Below, one piece after another: positions 48,156 through 62,100 of a DNA stretch of 64,000 nucleotides. The stretch's first letter is position 1; every line of letters starts with the position of its first letter. The notes under the pieces are model-generated. The model was not told the origin of the DNA, did not search any database, and saw nothing but the letters and a program-made list of their open reading frames with translations. This DNA is from Angiostrongylus vasorum. Lineage: Eukaryota > Nematoda > Chromadorea > Rhabditida > Metastrongylidae. The position numbers and the translations under genes are program-made. The stretch covers positions 62,001 to 126,000 of the forward strand of contig JADANN010000329.1 in NCBI GenBank assembly GCA_018806985.1, in the 5' to 3' direction.

Positions 48156-50097
48156 GTATTATTCTATTCTATATTCTGCATTTATCATTCATTTTTCAGA
48201 GCAGTTGCGCTATCCACAGATGTTTCATTATCAGAGAAGAACGTAAAAGCTCCGGTGAGTTTCTTATGAAGTTTTGCATTTGTTTTCGCGAATATATCCT
48301 TAAATAATTTCATTTCCAGTCCTATAGCATAGAGCCGAATTTTAACCCACTTAAGCTATTCGTGGTTTTTCCTCGTGCATATTGTTAATTGATATCAAGT
48401 TATCAAATCCACTCAGTGTTCATCACAAAAAACATATCAAGTAGCCCGTTAAACAACCTTTGTGTTACTTAATCGGTACAAAACGAAAGCAATCGCTGCA
48501 GGGTTTGTATGTTCACATTTAAGCATAGGGGACATTGTAATCCTCTACCAACTAGTTGTGCTCTCGCCAGAGGAGATATTTTGTAGCATACATAAACTTC
48601 TGGAAAGATTTTTTGTGTTATGAAATATAGAGAGGGACTTTTCTAATACAACGCGTGGGTGCAGCGAATTTGTTGGGAAAGCTTTCGACTCAATACCAAT
48701 AGTAGAACGAAGTTATTTCGTTAGTTATTTGTTGTAAAAAGCTGGATACACAAAGTGAGGAGTGCTGGTTTACCTGTTTACATCTAGTAGCTTTGTAAGG
48801 ACTTCTAGTTGGACTTTTCGCTGTTGGTTGCAAAACAAGAACGGGTGTGGTTATTTTTTGTCGTCAAAATGGATTGTGTGCACTAAGTTCAGTGCACATA
48901 AGAAGAAATATGCGTGGTCCCAAACAAGATTGGATGCGTTGAACTTAATGTTCATGGGTTTGATTATTTGATTCGTTTCTTTAATCATAATGTGCAGATT
49001 TTGTAAACTAACGTGTTGTCCACGTGAGTACCCTACTCCACTTGTCCTTTCTATACAAATTTTTGCTGATCTCATCATTTTCTTCTGTCCTGATGAATAT
49101 CTTGATTCTTCTCTTACATTATCCGTTATCAATAGTACAGGGTGTTATTCGTCAACGATAAGGTAAAGTTTTGGCTCGGCTGGTTAAAATATTCGCGACG
49201 ACGTGACCTCTAAGAAGTCATATGATGACGCAGTGAACACTTTCAGCTTCAAATCAACATGACAGCTCGTAGTGAATTTTTATAAATTTCTTTGGAATGT
49301 ACTGAAATATAGAAATCCTGTGGTGAAAGTTCTCTCGTTTTACTAAGATGAAATCCTTATTTTCTGGAGCTCATGAGATATGTTTCATTCACTGTATTGC
49401 CTCAAACTTTATATTTCCACCACGCAAGAAAATGAGCAAACGACGTGTAGTCTTATAGAACAGGATGGCGTTAACATATGTCTATGTTTGCAACTGCCGC
49501 CGTCCAATTGCGTATTTTAAAAACTTAGCCTTCGCTATCACTCTTTTTGAATGTTCTATTCCCAATTTTTGAATTCGAAACGACAATTTAAGAATTGGGA
49601 TTATTGCGATGCAGCAAATCCATACTATAAATTTATAAAGTTCTGAACACCTGAAATACCTTAGTGGTCGAGAAACTCGGCTCGTTGCGAATATGTTAAT
49701 ATGGAAATGTGTGGTAATTCCACCTTGTCACATAGGTTCATTTACGTTTTGTGTAGGACACGATGAGGAAATGGTAAGATCGAAAAGCCACTAATCGTCT
49801 TTAGGTAATATGCAATAGAAAAATGGCTTTCATAGGGCATGTACATGCCATAGCACAAGTTTAACTGATATACTCAGTAGGGTAAACGTGCAAGCATTAT
49901 AATATTTAGGATATTTACACCCCAGCCTTTTTCAATTTCCGAGTAATGGAGAACTTCACTATTTGAGTAGGTCGTCATTGTAACTCGTTTATTTGAAAAC
50001 TATGCACGAGTACTGCTCATTCTACTTTTTTAATATTGTTTTAAATAGCTGCATCGTACCTAATGGAGGATTCTTGTACTCAACTATACATATATAC

Positions 50098-50147
<50 letters not shown>

Positions 50148-53100
50148 AGGATATCTATACGTTTATGTATATGGCTTAGTGACGAATATTACCAGTTTTG
50201 AGAAATTTGTCTTGAACAGAAATTTGGTCTGTTAAATTTCTTCCGGGATGCTTTGTGACACCTTTACATTAGCATTGTTGACTATGCGTCTGTTCTGTTC
50301 GCATTAAAAATGTTGGCTTGGTTTACTTCAATATCAAATATTCCAATTACCTATCGATTTTTTCGTTGTCGGTTGCTTTTAACCAAAACAAGCGTCTCTT
50401 TCCTGTTGGACGTTGTTGATATCAACACGAAGACGTCTGAGCCCCAGTTACGGCGTATGTCTGTTTTTTGGTCTGTGATTCTGCCTTGTATTTCCCGCAA
50501 TGAAGAGCATAACATTGTAGAAATACCCAACATCTTCCACCTTTTTTGAAAACTTCATAGGATATATGAAATAAAACCTGTTACGCTGTGTTGTTCGAAC
50601 TTGCGACACGCACCAAGCTACAATGAGGCTACGATTTTCTGGATAAATGTAGTGGTGGCCATCGCTACTCCAGCAGCGTTTCTTTCCTTTTTCTGGGTAA
50701 TGCTCTATGCTCTTTATTGGTAAATCCTTTTTGGTGATATTCTTATCAACCAATTTTAATAGTGATCGTTTTTAGGAGTCGAACTCGTTCTGCATGAACT
50801 TATTTCGTGGCCGAGCCGTAACTGATCAGGCGTTTCCGTATCCATTGAATCTCGACGACGATCGTCGCGAAACACTTCAGCTGATAATTGGTCCAACAGA
50901 AAAATTCCTTGAAGAAGTGAACGATGTTGTCAAGTGAATCTTAGGATGCGATTTAAGGGTTTTAGTATGTAGGCGCTGAAATTACTGTTGGGGAAGACTA
51001 TGATTACAAGTGCTAACATGAGTTGTTGTGGTAGTTCGATTATGCAGAAAATGATGTAGGGTGGGGTGGTTGAACTTAGGGGTAGCTGTCTAAGCTGTCT
51101 ATACTTTCTACAGTTGTTGGTTTCATAATTAAACGAATTGTCGATTCCATAATCACTAACGATATGTTGTTTTTAGCAATTACGAAGTTTTGTTTATTGT
51201 CGAAAAACTGGCTGGTTCGTAAGGACAAAATTAAACCCCATCCATTCCGGCAGTTAAACAAAACTAGGCGTCATGGCGTAATTGTTAAGAACAAGAGTTT
51301 AAAAGATTCTTTTTTCCATTTGACTTAAATTTGAAGTTAGTCCTTGGTATGTATTTAGAAACGATCAGACGATGGAAATTCCAAAGGACGTTCTAGCACA
51401 GTTTGCTGCGTTAGGTGCATTTGGTGCAGTGGTTCCGCCTGAGTACGAGGGCGCTGGTATGAATAACAGCCAGATGGCAAGACTAGCGGAGATCGTGGGT
51501 GCACATGACCTTGCCCTTGGCGTCGTTATGGGAGCTCATCAGGTTGATATGTATAGCTTTTCTAGATATTAATTTCGTTTTTTTCTGAGACCTTGAATAA
51601 AAATCTAAGCTATATATCAAAGAAGAGTAAGTTATAAGTTCTACTAGATCTGACTAGCTTCATTGTTAAACTCAGCTGAAGCCTTCATTTAGTTAAGAAA
51701 TAACTTTGGGAAATTATCTCTCCTTAGTTTTGTTGATTTTGACAATTCTTTTTTTTTATTTACAAGTTCATGCTTTGTGCAAATGGGTTCAATAAATGCT
51801 GTTCATGTAAAACAACTATGAATCTTTTTTTCAGTCGATCGGCTACAAGGGTATCCTTTTGTTCGGAACAGATGCCCAGAAGGCCAAATATTTGCCGGAC
51901 TTGGCGACTGGTCGGAAGTTCGCCGCTTTCTGTCTTACCGAACCGACTAGCGGATCTGATGCTAATGTGAGTTGTGATGTGGCTTTCCATCCCAAGCAAA
52001 CAAGTGCAAAAGGATGATTTTCAAGACGTAATTCTTTGTGGTAAAGAGGTCAGGGAGTAGGTGGTTTATTTGAGAAGTCGAATTATTGGTTTCCAAAAGG
52101 AAAGGGCTTAAAAGTAGAGGTTCTGACCTATGCTTATGCGGGTTCGGTCAAACTTATACTTCTTAGTGGGTGATTGACGAGTGCCTTGTGCAACTGTATT
52201 TGAAGTATACTTGTTTGATGCTTTAATTTTCCAACTAACAACAAAACAATCGGAAGCTTTCGCTGATTTCGATGCTTTCTGCGACTGCATGAATGAGGTG
52301 CGTAAGATATAATTACTCGGGGATTATAAATCTTGGTGGGGGTTTTTTTTCATGGCGAAACCCATCTTAAATCTTTTATATGCATTGTTTTAATCTGAAA
52401 TTAGAGAACAACAAGGAGTTGCTATTATAGCCTTTTCCTTTTCGACTGAATGAGTAGCCTTATGGGGTTGGAAAAAGTCGAAACCGCCGAAACGTTGGCT
52501 ACTCTGCATTAATAAATAAATGATTGCAGATGGCAGTGATCGATAGAACTATCTGAGAGACAAGCGAAACGAAGGACCCGCATGGTGTGGTGGTGAACGC
52601 GTTACTCCCCGGAAAGGACAATAGCGCGTTCGTTCACCACCGCGGATACCTGCGGTCCGGAGTTTTGCAAATATCTCACCATCTTGTGTTTGTATTTCGC
52701 ATAATATCCTGCCGTAGGAATTGTAGTTGGCAGAAAATAAGAAGTAAACATTAATAAATAGTGTGGTAACAATTTCATATTTGCCCATCGAGGAAAACAG
52801 TGTTGTCAAGTTGTTTGAAAATCAATACAAATTGAAAAGTGTAGCTTTAATATAGAATATCTCAGCTCATAATAAACTTTTCTATTTTTTAATCTGAATA
52901 AGAAGCATTGGAATCCAAACAGTTTTACTAAGCAGAAACTAATTTATGTATTTCGGATGCATAAAGTTCTTGTTCGACCTAGCTTTTGGTTCACCAAGCC
53001 TGTCATCCTTCTTAGGTCCGGAAATTGCTATAAGATTTGTTTGGAAACAATTCAGATGTGAGGAAACGAATCGGAGACAAGAAGGACTAGGAATCACACA

Positions 53101-56100
53101 GTAGGTTGAAGGCGGGTCGTATAAAATACATTGATAAAAGTTCTATGGCCATGAAGTGGTTGAAGGCAGTCTAAGGCTCGGCTTGATTTCTGAAGTATTT
53201 CTTGCACTAGGGAATTATTGAGGTGCTTGAAGAATTGGTGATCAGTGGGCGAGAGGTAGTCGAGAATAGTGGATGAGACAGAGTTTCCAAACCCAGCTTC
53301 TTTAATCATTGCGGCGTCGGTAGTGCGTCGCATGGCTGCGTGTTATTGTGAAGAATGATCTTAGTCTTTTTCTGTTGACCAATCGTGGCGCAGAAATTGA
53401 AGTTTCATTTCGTCGATTTATTGGACATAATCATCTCTGTGATTATTTCACCCCCTTTGGTACTCTACTACTCTGCTCCTCTACTTCACCTCGCAACGTT
53501 TTACCACCTCATCGTGGCTGGAAGGTGTTCCCGAGTGTCGGGCTGCGATGTACAGCGGGGGGATTCATCGCCACAGCAGAGTTTCCCAAGCTGAGAAAGC
53601 GTCCGGCGTTTCCGTCCGGAAGCGCAACTAAGAGTAAACGAATACCAGGATTCACCACCGTGCTGGTATCAAACTAGTCGCACGGTGGCAAATCTTCCTC
53701 TGATCCACAAGGACTGCGACTGCCTGTGGTGGTGACGACCTGGGGCAGACTTTGGCCAGGTTGACATCGGAACTCCAGGAAAACAATGGCTAAACCAGCA
53801 AAACTCCTAAAAATGGAGAGTACGCTGGAGCCCGCACAACCAGTGAGGACGAGCCGTCCAAGTATCCAGGTGTCCAAGTAATTATTTCACTTGGCGACAG
53901 GAAGTTCTGATAGATCAAACCAGCAGCAGACCACCTAGCGATCAGTAGGACTACGTTTCAATGCAATTCCGACTTTCGAAAGTGCTGCGGAGCATCATCG
54001 CGGTTCAACCATTGAGCCGATCGTCGGCGTTTGTGCTAGAAGAAGTTTTCGTCGCACATCACAATAACCCGTCGAAAGCCCACCGTTCTTGTTGCCTATA
54101 AGAAGCGCCGCCAATGCCTCGAAACAATGATTTCTTTGACTTTCATTCAATTCATGCGACATCCGTTTTTTTGAGCTTTTTCGACTTCCTAATTTTGTTT
54201 TAGTCAGGTTCGTTTGGGTCCAACGAAGGTAAGTTTTATCGGGGTTTTGCAGGCTTTGTTGGATGGGGTAAAGTTATTGAAAAAGGAGCAGATTTAAGAG
54301 CTTGGATGCCTACGCCAAGTTCTTCTGCAAGTTCTGTGCGTGCAATTACTTGAACCAACACCTTCAAGTCATCGTCTTCAATGGCAGATGGATGTCCGCG
54401 ATTTTCCTCATGTTTAACGTCCAATTCCCCATGATGAAATTTTCAAAAACGACGTTGCACTGTATACTAGTTCACAATTCGTTGGTCTCATATCTCATTG
54501 ATGTTTCGAGCCGTTTGCGCTGCACAACGTCTGGATTTGAATTTGTGGAAGCAGATTTGTCAGAATTTTTGTTCTGTTATTTGAAGTCTTAACCTTTAAA
54601 ATTTGTCAGACATGTGTTATAGTTCACATTATAATCCAATTGTGCTGGAACATCTCTTAATAACTCAAAAGACCAACTTTCTATAAACCTCGGCATAGAT
54701 AGTTGATTTATATGGTCTTGTAAACTGATCTTCTTTAGCTGATGTGAGATTGGTATAGGTCTTGCGTTGTCGTTGTTGTTGGTGTTGTTGGTCGATGGCT
54801 GACGTTTCGGCGATTTCGCCTTCCTCAGAGCCTGGACGTACTTTATATTACAATACTTTAATTATTCGCCGGGAAAAAGGCTAAAGTATTAATGAAGACC
54901 AAAGTTTTAAATAGACGCCATATTGATCAGAAAAGCTACTCACCGTGATGTTACGAGTGGGACTGGCCCACTCGTTGTTTACGTGAGGTCGCGAACGAGG
55001 CACACTCAGGGGTCAAAATATCATTTTGAAATACGGTACCAGGTCACATGTGATAGTGTGGCATTCGTCTTTTCGGTTCATCTTTGGATTTTTGAAATTT
55101 ATCCAAAACGCATCAAGAGTTTTGCGCGTTGATGTGTTCGACTCCTGCGCTAGGATCCGCACAGTCACTTCAAAATCATCGCCATTGTGCTTTTGAGCTC
55201 TATGCGTACCTAGAGGAGTGTTTTGACGAATTTTTAACTTTCCCATCTAGATGTTCTTTTATGCGGACACTAAGTGGTCGGCCCAGTTGTATAGAATGAA
55301 AATGCGTAAAATGGGCTTCGCATTTATCCATAATAGTCCTTTTGCTGAAACATGTGCAGAAAAAATAATGTGCTAAATTATGCATTAATTTCCGAATGGC
55401 CTAATACTTGTGTGATTGCTGAGAATTTACTTGCAGTCGATTCGATCTCGTGCTGAGAAGTCTCCAGATGGCAAGCATTACATCCTAAACGGAGGGAAGA
55501 TTTGGATTAGCAATGGAGGTTTCGCCGACATATTCACAGTGTTTGCTCAGGTACGTGGAGTTCTAAAATTCAAAATCAATAATAAATGTACTAATGACTA
55601 TTTCCAACATAGTCCAATGGTTTACCGGCTTATCTTCATGGGTGAGAGATGTTCTTGGTTGTTTGAATATATTGTGAAGCGGTGGAGTCTTCTCTCAGCA
55701 TAAATTAAAATCCCTGCTGTGAGTAAAATAACGTGAAGAATTCCTGTCATCTTGGCAGAAAATCGACTATAAGGTATGAAACCATTTTGTAATTCAAATA
55801 GACGAGTACTACTGTGTCACTAAGACCATGAAAACAAAATGAAAAGTAAATAGGACGCAGCAGTGAAAGGTAACCAAATATCATGTTAGACGTTACTTCT
55901 AATGGGTGAGGACGATGTCCACTTGGGAACCATTCTTGTGCTTTGGATCTAGACACAAAATTATTATTCATTTGAGGCCGTAATCGATGCGCGTGCCCCG
56001 ATTGTGCTAATAAGCCTGTTCAACGGTGAAACAGAGCTAGACGAGTTGCTGAATCCCTTATTTGAAGTTTTGCGATTGCCATACATTTTCCTTCCTCTCT

Positions 56101-59100
56101 AATTCTTCTTTATTTATTTATCACGGAGCAGTGGTTACGAATGCCGAGCAACAGACGCACTATACTCACTTGTTCAACGTTTCTCCAGGCCACGTTCCAG
56201 TATAGCTATGCTAGGATATCAGGGAGGTTCGGAAATCACTATCCAGTGACATTTTGAGGAAGACAAAGCCTTCATTTGGTAGCTGACCTAAAGTTAAATC
56301 CGGAGTCCTTAGCGATTGATGTGCAGATGCGAGACAACGAATCAGATGAAAGAAGTGCTGGGATATGTGCAATATATCATGGCGGGTCATATAAATGCTT
56401 ATTTTATTACATATATTCAACTGAATCACTCTAACACTCACTGCATATTGTGGGTCGTGTAAAGATTTCACGCTTTATGACAATGTTTTTGCTAAGGTAA
56501 TGGAAACTCCTGAAGTTGATCAAATTTAAAATGAGATTTCGGGTGGAAACATCAAGCAACTTAAATAGCCCACTGCGGGACTGACTGCGTTATTCATCGC
56601 AGTTCAACACCTAGGCATACCTACCACATTCTGAACGAGAATAATTTTTTAAAAACACTTTGAATGGTCGTTGTGTAGTAGATGCAGTTGCAAAACACAT
56701 TTGCCTTGTAGAGCAGGATTTTAGGTCTGAGGTAAAGAATATCTTTTAGACACCGATAAAGATGCCCGATGGCAGTGTGAAGGAAAAAGTATCCGCGTTT
56801 ATCGTCGAGCGTGCTTTCGGCGGTGTAACAAGTGGTCCACAGGAAAAGAAAATGGGTATAAAAGGCTCAAATACCACGGAAGTGCACTTTGACAATGTGA
56901 AGGTAAAGGTCTTTGGTTTTGAGTTTGAGCTAGCATCTCGTCTTTGAGTTTTTCGAGTGGTTTCATGGAGTCACAAATATGTCAGATTTTTTGCATAATT
57001 TCTGAAACAATATTGTGATGTCTTGTAGACTGGGACGCATTTGCGGTACATTTCACGTTTTTTTCAGAATTCTGGAGTTCATGAATGCGTCGTTTTCTTG
57101 TTCAGCAATCGCCAGGTTGTTAAACAGCATACATTTACTTCCATAGAAAAACACAATACAATACAACAGTAGCTGACGTTTCGGCAGTATCGCCATCTTC
57201 AGAGCCTGGAAGGGTAGGGTATACTGACATACAATTTACTGGGCCAAACGCTTCAATGACACTTACAAAAAGACGAAAAACTCTATGGTAATCACATGGT
57301 CAACGGCTTCTCGAAAAAGAAAACCGCTCTTTTACGTGCCTTCCAATGAGGAAGATTAGAACAGCTGATTATGGTCGCAGGAGGTTGATGACTGCACCAT
57401 TCCTCATCAGAAATTGATAGGTAACGCGTCTCCTAATAACGCGTACGTGATGGAGTCCTTCGACGTTACTGCGTTGTACACCAACGTATCGAATGACTCC
57501 GCAATGCAAGCCATCTTCGAACTTCTTGTTGAACATGAAGGAAGAATAAATATGCATGGCTTGTCCATCCAGCAGCTAATGGCTCTCCTAAAGGAGTGCC
57601 TAAATTGCTCGATTTTCAGATGGTCTGGGAAATATTTCGCGCAAATAAGGGGGTTGGCTATGGGACAGCGACTGGCACCAAGCCTTGCCATTGTGTTTAT
57701 GTCTAAGATAGAAGCCCCTGCTCTCGATCTCCGGCCACTACTCTACTGCAGATATGTAGACGATTGTTTTGTCATCTTCTCTACGCAGGTGGAGATGGAC
57801 AAATGCTTTGAATTATTGAACGAGCAGTCTGAGTACATTAAGTTCACCCGGGAGAAACCGAGAAAAAAACTGGTTTCCATTTCTTGATGTTCAAATCAAC
57901 TTATCAAGTAGTGGTTACATAACAAAGTAGTGCCGAAAACCAAATAACAAAAACATGTTTGTTCATGTCCCCTCTTCCCAGCCTTCAGACACGAAGAGGG
58001 CGCTTGTGATAAAGCCATCTCCAATGGCTACGAAATAGTAACCCCACGAGATAAGTTTAGAAGGAGAGCGACGCGCCCAAGAGAAACACTTGGCCAAAAG
58101 AAAGTTCCCGTTTATGTTGCCCCTTTATTAGCGATGAAGTAAGCGTAGCTATTAAACGATGCTTAAAAAGGGCAGGTCCAGATGAATCGGTAGCGATAGT
58201 TGAAATACCACCGGCTACTCTACGTCGTCAGTTAGTTCGTAACCGCCTGTATGACCGTCTATGTGAAACAACAAATTGCGTAATTTGCCCTTACGGCAGG
58301 GACGGTGATTGCATGAGTTCAGGTACGATATATCTGATCTCTTGTAGTAATTGCGGAGATGAATATATTGGCGAAACGGGGGAGACCTCGGTGTATCCGT
58401 ATGAAAAGACATCTAGATGGCAAACGAAAACTAAGACAAAGTACCCCACTAGGCACGCATAGGATACAAAATTATAGCGGGGACGATTCTGAAGCAAAAG
58501 TCGATATCCTTGCAGAGAAGACTAAAACACCAACGCGCAAATTGCTTGAGGCTTTTTGGATAAATCCCAAAAACCCTACAATGAATAGCAGGGATGAATG
58601 CCCAGAGGTCATACGCGACCTGACCCCATATGTTCGCATCAATTTCTGATGTGGGATGGTGCAGTCATCAACCTTATGCGACCATAATCAGCTGTTCTAA
58701 TCTTCCTCAATGGAAGGCACGTAAAAAAAGCGGTGTTTTTTGAGAAGCTGTTGATCATGTGATTACCATAGAGTTTTTTCGTGTTTTTTGTAAGTGTTAC
58801 TTAAGCGTTTGGCGTAGTAAATTGTATATCAGTATACCCTTCCAGGTTTTGAAGAAGGCCATACTGCCGAAACGTCAGCTACTGTTGCATTGTTTTTTGT
58901 ATGGAAGTAAATGTATGCTGTTTAACAACCTGGCGATTGCTGAACAAGGAAACGACGCATTCATATTCCAATGCCGAGGTTAATAGAAAGTCGATCCTGG
59001 GATCTGGAGTTTATGTTTTCGTGAATACATTTAATGCGGACTGGACATCGTAGTGTACCGAATGGGTTATTAATTGGTTATGAGAGTTTTTTACGAAAAT

Positions 59101-62100
59101 TTCTCATAGATTTAGTTGGGATCGTGCTAAATATATCGTTCTACGTACATAGCTGCCAACAGAAGTCCTTGTTTTTTTTTTTCGTTGTTATCGAATTAGT
59201 GCAATAAAGGGTGTACGAAAAGTGTGATTGTCACAAGATACTCCATCTTTGTTGTGACATTTTTTCATAGATATTTGTTGCTTTTACATGTCAAGGATTC
59301 TTCGACACGGAAAATCTAGGAGATTTTCAGCAATTCTTTGCATTTCTTTTTAGGTTGGATCACTTTAGGCACGTCGGCTAACCCAAAAAACCCCGTTTGG
59401 GCACTGTAGTGTCTATAGCCGCTTGAACCAGATGCTCGTATGGACACCTTGGTGTCCATATTCAGTTTAGTGAATTCAAAGTAGAAATTAGAAAAACAAA
59501 TTAGGTAGTAAATGTAACCACAAAATAACCTATTTATACAAGTGTGCTAATTCCTTGAACCCTCAGATTTTTTTTATAAAAAACAGCATCACACATTCTG
59601 TGAGGGACGGGAAAACTGTACAGGTCATATATGGGGCACAGAACGTTAAATTTTCATTCAGCAACTCATTTTTAGGCTATTCGGTCTCAATACGATGAAT
59701 CCGTTGATGGCGTCTGGAGGAGATAAATGTCGCAGCAGTAAAAAAAATTATGAAAGAAAGACTTGACATTACTAAGAAAAGAAACAATAGCAAGAAATAG
59801 CAATAGAGCAATAAAAAAGAACAGAAACAATACTGACAGCAATGTCTTTGGGTGATTGACAATCATAAAACATAGTAAATGGTATACACTTGCAAGAAGT
59901 AGAGCGAACGTGCTTCAAGAAGAAAAAGCTGCTAGGTTTAAAGCACTGAAAACCGTTTAATTAACAAAAACCAGCAGCGCAGCACAGAAAAATCAGCGTG
60001 GTGACAGGTATTGATTGGCAGCGCGATGGCACACCTGGCGAGTTTAGCTGTTTTGTGAAGCTGACGAAAAACTGCTCACAGACGATTCGCGGGGACTCGC
60101 TAAACGGGACACGGACGGTATGAGTTGACGGCTGTGCACTGGGCGAATTATAGATCCGGTCTCCGTATTTCGATTTGACGAGTGATTGAACAAATAAGCG
60201 AGGCACTGTAAAATTCTTAGCAGTGCTGTTAGGGTTGATTTCGTCGTTTTTTTCTGATTCTGTTAGTAACCTAACCTAGACGACCAGATTTTGGCTTCGG
60301 ATAAATATTTTTCTCTTTAGATAGCTCAGTAGTTTTCTCGAAATTCTGAAATGGGATTTCAAACGTCTTTGCAGTGACTGCGATAATCTTACTCTTTGGA
60401 GGGGCCCACCATAAATTGGTGATTTTCATGACTTGGAAATACAAAAGTTTCAAACTGGTAAGAAAAGAACGTTGGAAACCATAAACGTAAAGAGGGAAAT
60501 GAATCAATTTGCAAGATATGCGTGGAAAATGCACATGCTAATGAGATACGTTGCTTCTGGGTCCGATATGGCACTTTCCATCTTACGCGAAAGCTGTATG
60601 TTATTTGATCAAAGAACTTTAAATTTTGAGAAGAAAGTGCTTAAGATCTCTAAGGGTCTTTAATTTTTGTGTTCTGCAGGTGCCTGCTGAAAATCTGCTA
60701 GGTGTCGAGGGTGAAGGATTCAAAGTGGCGATGAACATTCTTAACAACGGTCGGTTTGGAATTCCGGCTGCGTGTACGGGAGCTATGAAGTACTGCATCC
60801 AGAAAACGGTACAGCACATTGAATTACCTAATTGCTTCGTTATTCAAAAAAGTATTTATTTTGTTAGCTTATCGAGGAAACCAATGAATGCGTTATTTTA
60901 TTTCTCAGCATTCGCGAGGTTGTTACACAGCATACGTTTACTTCCGTACAAAAAACACACACGCGTACAACAGTAGTTGACGTTTCGGCAGTATCGCTTT
61001 CTTCAGAGCCGTTTTCCCGTGCCTTCCCTTGAGGAAGAACCGCTGATTAGAGTCGTATATGGTTGATGACTGCCTGAGAAAACGGCTCTGAAGAAAGCGA
61101 TACTGCCAAAACGTCAGCTACTGTGGTATTGTATGTGTTTTTTTTAAATGGAAGCAAACCTATGCTGTATAACAACCTCGCGATTGTGAGAGAGAAAACG
61201 ATGCGTTTGTAATACAGTGCCGATGTTAATAGAAAGTCGATCATGGAAGCCAGTGAATATTTACTTTTGTACTAGGGAGACTGCATAGGAGCGAAAGGTG
61301 TGTTGTAATTTTTTAGAGGGTGAAGTTTCATCACCGCTAAATCTTCTTGCAACTTTTTTCAACCAGTTGATGTAGTGATAGTAGTTTCAAGTGTATATCA
61401 TTGCGAGACATGAGTTTCTCATGACAATATTTTCATTTAGGCAACAGTTCGATATTTTTGGTCCTTTTAGGTTTTAGGAGTACATTTAGTATAATCATGA
61501 AATAACGCATTTTTCGCATTCTATCAGAGCTATTGCAGCGGCTTTTTCCCTCATACATTCGTTTTAACTTCGTTACTCAGCCATTTATCAATTTAAGGTC
61601 GATCATGTGACGCAGCGCGTACAGTTTGGTCAGACTTTACAGGAATTCTTCAATGTTCAGGTGATTTAATAAAATTTTAGCGGTGATTGAATGAAAACAA
61701 ACTGGCATTTCTATTGGAAAAAATCGCCCGCATTAAGGAAATCAATTGAGAAACACTTAGGAGAAACTGGCAAACATGGTAGCTCGTCATTATGCCACAG
61801 AATCGATCGTTTATCTTCTTTCCTCAAATATGGATCGCGGAATCCAAGACTACCAGCTGGAAGCTGCCATTGGAAAAGTCGTGGCATCGGTAGGACAATT
61901 GTTTAAATCTCAATTCTTAATACTTTATTTAATGTTAATACTAAATGTTAAAATTCGTTATTGTTTGCCAGAAATATTTGGGCCAAACTACTTTGTTTAA
62001 ATTGCTTTATTTTTTGTAGCTTCCATTTCTTCACTTCAGGAAGTTTCTGTCAGCTGGAATTATTAGTTTGTTGCAATTCAAGTTTTCACATGTTTGTTTA

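Larger units (their letters stand above)
57082..58995 (+). mobile_element. Penelope-like element with GIY-YIG endonuclease and inverted terminal repeats
   Basis: Reverse transcriptase and GIY-YIG domains lie between inverted arms of about 340 bp: left 57082-57420 (minus sense) and right 58644-58995 (plus sense). The RT part, from 57414, shows motif A-like [11 protein letters not shown], motif B-like [16 protein letters not shown] and the YVDD motif ([12 protein letters not shown]). The GIY-YIG part, 58250-58650, shows a Cys-rich knuckle ([13 protein letters not shown]), then [18 protein letters not shown], and ends YVRINF. This domain order is that of Penelope-like elements, which copy themselves by target-primed reverse transcription. 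The N-terminal RT is missing. The frame is broken at a run of A near 57868, by a stop near 57930 and again at a G run near 58380, so the copy is dead. It sits in VLCAD intron 7. Confidence 0.85.
60876..61247. mobile_element. Inverted pair of Penelope-like terminal repeats without coding region
   Basis: The left arm (60884-61012, minus sense) and right arm (61079-61247, plus sense) match the terminal repeats of the 57 kb element. Only about 65 bases of spacer remain between them. Each arm carries a ribozyme-like core. The pair can fold back on itself within VLCAD intron 8. Confidence 0.7.

Noticed and set aside
48109..48199. ATGAAAAATCTTAT as a VLCAD first exon with a TA-repeat intron
   Set aside because: Phase fits, but the peptide lacks a presequence. 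The 44187 exon fits phase, presequence and acceptor better.
60433..60663. 76-codon frame just before VLCAD exon 8
   Set aside because: It overlaps the intron end, has no splice support and no family resemblance.
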